Part shown: positions 61,964 through 64,000 of the stretch, one piece after another
How the letters are laid out: every line of letters starts with the position of its first letter
Numbering within the stretch: position 1 is the first letter of the stretch
DNA from: UMGS1279 sp045536815
GTDB taxonomy: Bacteria > Bacillota > Clostridia > Oscillospirales > Acutalibacteraceae
Direction of reading: 5' to 3'
Length of the DNA: 64,000 nt
NCBI GenBank assembly: GCA_045536815.1
Contig: JAZSOH010000013.1
Location: 30,226-94,225, forward strand
Translations under genes and position numbers: made by a program
Notes under the pieces: model-generated
Database searches by the model: none
What the model was told of the DNA's origin: nothing
Seen by the model: only the letters and a program-made list of their open reading frames with translations

Positions 61964-62009
61964 CGCCCTTATGAATAATTTTTGTATAACCTGAAAGGAA
62001 ATTTAAGTT

Positions 62010-62486
62010 ATGGCTAAAGTTTATAAACTCACCGAAGAGGGTCTTAAAAAGCTTGAGGTTGAGCTTGAAAACCTTAAAACCAATGGCCGAAAGGATATTG
62101 CAGAGCGTATTAAGGTTGCAAGAGGCTACGGCGACCTTTCTGAAAACAGCGAATATGATGACGCTAAAAATGAGCAGGCTAAAATCGAGGCAAGAATTGT
62201 CGAGCTTGAGGCTATGATTAAAAATCACGAAATCATTTCCGAAGACGAAATCAATACCGATAAGGTTGTTATTGGCGTTAAGGTTAAGCTTTTGGATGTT
62301 GACCTTGACGAAGAATGCGTTTATTCTATTGTTGGCTCGGCAGAGGCCGACCCGCTTAACGATAAAATTTCTGACGAATCTCCCGTTGGCAAGGCACTTA
62401 TGGGACATTCCGTAGGCGAAACAGTTGAGGCAGAGCTTCCCGACTGTAAAGCAAGCTTTAAAATTCTTGCTATTGAAAGACAGTAA
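62010..62486 (+). CDS. greA: Transcription elongation factor GreA
   Basis: A 158-residue GreA. The N-terminal coiled coil that enters the RNA polymerase secondary channel is clear (YKLTEEGLKKLEVELENLK), with the tip acidic motif GDLSENSEYDDAKNEQ. The C-terminal FKBP-like domain contains VYSIVGSAEADPLNDKISDESPVGKALMGHSVGETVEAELP. Rescues backtracked polymerase. The AAAGGA site precedes the ATG. lysS follows 30 bp later. Confidence 0.97.
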   Translation: MAKVYKLTEEGLKKLEVELENLKTNGRKDIAERIKVARGYGDLSENSEYDDAKNEQAKIEARIVELEAMIKNHEIISEDEINTDKVVIGVKVKLLDVDLDEECVYSIVGSAEADPLNDKISDESPVGKALMGHSVGETVEAELPDCKASFKILAIERQ

Positions 62487-62516
62487 TTAAAATAACCCCA
62501 GAAAAGGACGATAAAA

Positions 62517-64000
62517 ATGGCAGAAACTAAAGAAATGCAAAACATGCCGCAAACCGAAGAGGATTTAAACGAGATTTTAAGGGTTAGAAGAGAAAAACTT
62601 TCGAACCTTAAAAGTGAGGGGAAAGACCCCTTTGAAATTACCAAGTTTGAAACCGATGCTCTTACCGCAGATATAAAGGCAAACTTCGAAAGCCTTGAGG
62701 GTAAAACAGTTCGCATTGCGGGCCGTATTATGAGCCGTAGAATTATGGGTAAGGCAAGTTTTTATAACATTCAGGATAGCACAGGCAGAATTCAGCTTTA
62801 TATCCGCCGTGATGATATTGGCGAAGAAAATTATGCCGCTTTTAAAAAGTACGATATTGGTGATATCGTTGGTATTGAAGGCTTTGTTTTCAAAACCAAG
62901 ACAGAGGAAATTTCGGTTCATACAACCGCTATTACCTTACTTTCAAAATCGCTTTTGCCACTTCCTGAAAAGTTTCACGGTCTTAAAGATACCGATACCC
63001 GCTATCGCCAAAGGGAGCTTGACTTAATTGTTAACCCCGAGGTTAAAGAAACTTTTGTAAAGCGCAGCTTAATTCTTCGCGCACTTAGGGAGTTTTTGGA
63101 TAACCGCGGCTTCTTAGAGGTTGATACACCTATTTTAACTCCTATTGAAATTGGCGCATCGGCAAGGCCTTTCTATACACACCATAATACTCTTGATATG
63201 GATATGGTACTTAGAATTGAAACCGAGCTTTATTTAAAACGTCTTATCGTAGGCGGTTTTGATAAGGTTTATGAGGTTGGTAGAATTTTCCGTAACGAAG
63301 GTATGGACACAAAACATAATCCTGAGTTTACAACCATTGAGCTTTATCAGGCATATACCGATTACGAGGGTATGATGGACCTTGTAGAAGATATGATGAA
63401 ATCGGTTGCAAATAAGGTTTGCGGAACACTTCAAATTCCTTATGATGGCAAGGTTATTGACTTGTCACATTGGGAAAGAATGACAATGTGCGAAGCAGTT
63501 AAAAAATATTCGGGCGTTGATTTTGGCGCGGTTAAGAGCGATGAAGAGGCAATAGCCCTAGCTAAAGAGCATCATGTAGACCTTCCCGAAGTTCCTACAA
63601 AGGGTGCAATTTTGGCCGAGTTTTTCGATGCATTTGTTGAGGAAAACCTTATTCAGCCTACATTTATTTATGATTATCCTGTAGAGATAAGCCCTCTTGC
63701 AAAGCGTAAGCCCGGCGATCCCATGTTTACCGAGCGATTTGAATATTTCATTAACGCTATGGAATTTGGTAACGCATTCAGCGAGCTTAATGACCCTATC
63801 GACCAAAAGGCACGTTTCGAAAAACAGGTTGAGGAGCGCAAAGCTATCGAACCTGAAACCAAAGCTCAGGTGGATTACGACTACGTAACCGCCCTTGAGT
63901 ATGGTCTTGCCCCAACAGGAGGCCTTGGTTTTGGTGTGGATAGACTTGTAATGCTTCTTACCGATTCATCGTCTATCAGGGACGTTTTGCTGTTCCCCAC
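62517..64000 (+). CDS. lysS: Lysyl-tRNA synthetase, class II (3' end beyond the window)
   Basis: A reading frame of 494 complete codons that runs off the window edge. The N-terminal OB-fold (VRIAGRIMSRRIMGKASFYNIQD) binds the anticodon. The catalytic core has motif 2 FRNEGMDTKHNPEFT (arginine and glutamate for ATP) and motif 3 GLGFGVDRLVMLLTDSSSIRDVLLFP, which lies at the very end, so only a few residues are missing. Attaches lysine to tRNA-Lys. Start ATG at 62517 with AAAAGGA upstream; in operon with greA. Confidence 0.96.
   Translation, partial: MAETKEMQNMPQTEEDLNEILRVRREKLSNLKSEGKDPFEITKFETDALTADIKANFESLEGKTVRIAGRIMSRRIMGKASFYNIQDSTGRIQLYIRRDDIGEENYAAFKKYDIGDIVGIEGFVFKTKTEEISVHTTAITLLSKSLLPLPEKFHGLKDTDTRYRQRELDLIVNPEVKETFVKRSLILRALREFLDNRGFLEVDTPILTPIEIGASARPFYTHHNTLDMDMVLRIETELYLKRLIVGGFDKVYEVGRIFRNEGMDTKHNPEFTTIELYQAYTDYEGMMDLVEDMMKSVANKVCGTLQIPYDGKVIDLSHWERMTMCEAVKKYSGVDFGAVKSDEEAIALAKEHHVDLPEVPTKGAILAEFFDAFVEENLIQPTFIYDYPVEISPLAKRKPGDPMFTERFEYFINAMEFGNAFSELNDPIDQKARFEKQVEERKAIEPETKAQVDYDYVTALEYGLAPTGGLGFGVDRLVMLLTDSSSIRDVLLFP

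Noticed and set aside
61926..62408. 160-codon minus-strand frame opposite greA
   Set aside because: It is antisense to a clear greA gene and its leader, and has no family character.

Overview
The window is AT-rich DNA from a low-GC Gram-positive anaerobe, most likely a gut clostridium of the Oscillospiraceae type. The evidence is rplM-rpsI synteny, purine-rich Shine-Dalgarno sites, near-consensus sigma-A promoters, many lipoprotein and Sec signal peptides, and gene families typical of gut Clostridia (GGGtGRT protein, DUF5696 and YIP1 sugar clusters, BspA-type repeats). No species is claimed.

Layout. 1-2000: the end of rplM, rpsI, and an FAD-dependent oxidoreductase. 2062-8180: a complete oligopeptide ABC operon (oppB, C, D, F and a binding protein) under a consensus promoter. 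The binding protein appears circularly permuted: the C-terminal third of the OppA fold comes first, directly after the signal peptide. 8200-20230: an 11-kb carbohydrate uptake cluster with a very large secreted binding protein, two pairs of MalF/MalG-type permeases, an NHL/YIP1 membrane protein and a DUF5696 lipoprotein, and no ATPase. 20237-24140: a PAP2 phosphatase, an orphan binding lipoprotein, and the NifU-like/GGGtGRT pair, which ends in a string of five perfect hairpins. 24143-25137: a 1-kb mini-island with two small HTH regulators divergent from a SLOG/DUF2493 gene, a perfect 15-bp operator palindrome over its promoter, and a degenerate copy of the GGGtGRT 3' end at its far edge. 25235-29370: a LysR regulator and a TrpXYZ-type ABC transporter interrupted by a 275-bp MITE-like inverted-repeat element. 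A second, decayed copy of the mini-island's right end lies at 29376-29555.

29628-35137 is a mixed accessory stretch: a frameshifted glycosyltransferase, a cytidine deaminase, tRNA-Ser(GGA) with tRNA-derived repeats, a DUF3892 protein, an amino-acid permease, and an isolated gene resembling phage tail proteins. 35138-57683 is a surface-polysaccharide locus. It holds two initiating sugar transferases (one with an apparent ATT start), several glycosyltransferases, LicD, Wzy- and Wzx-like membrane proteins, an APH-fold kinase, a deacetylase and CapE/CapF/CapG for UDP-N-acetyl-L-fucosamine. It also holds a 2018-residue surface protein with a phosphodiester glycosidase domain and four 510-bp tandem repeats. 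57680-64000 is housekeeping: pepT, a membrane protein, cyclophilin, PqqD, an S24/S26 peptidase, rnhA, lexA with an SOS box, greA with a terminator-like hairpin in its leader, and lysS running off the end.

The main systems are nutrient import (peptides, an unknown glycan, probably an aromatic amino acid or similar small molecule) and assembly of a cell-surface polymer. The strongest candidates for something undescribed are the permuted OppA and the SLOG/HTH mini-island with its duplicated target end. All family assignments were made by reading motifs; no searches were run.
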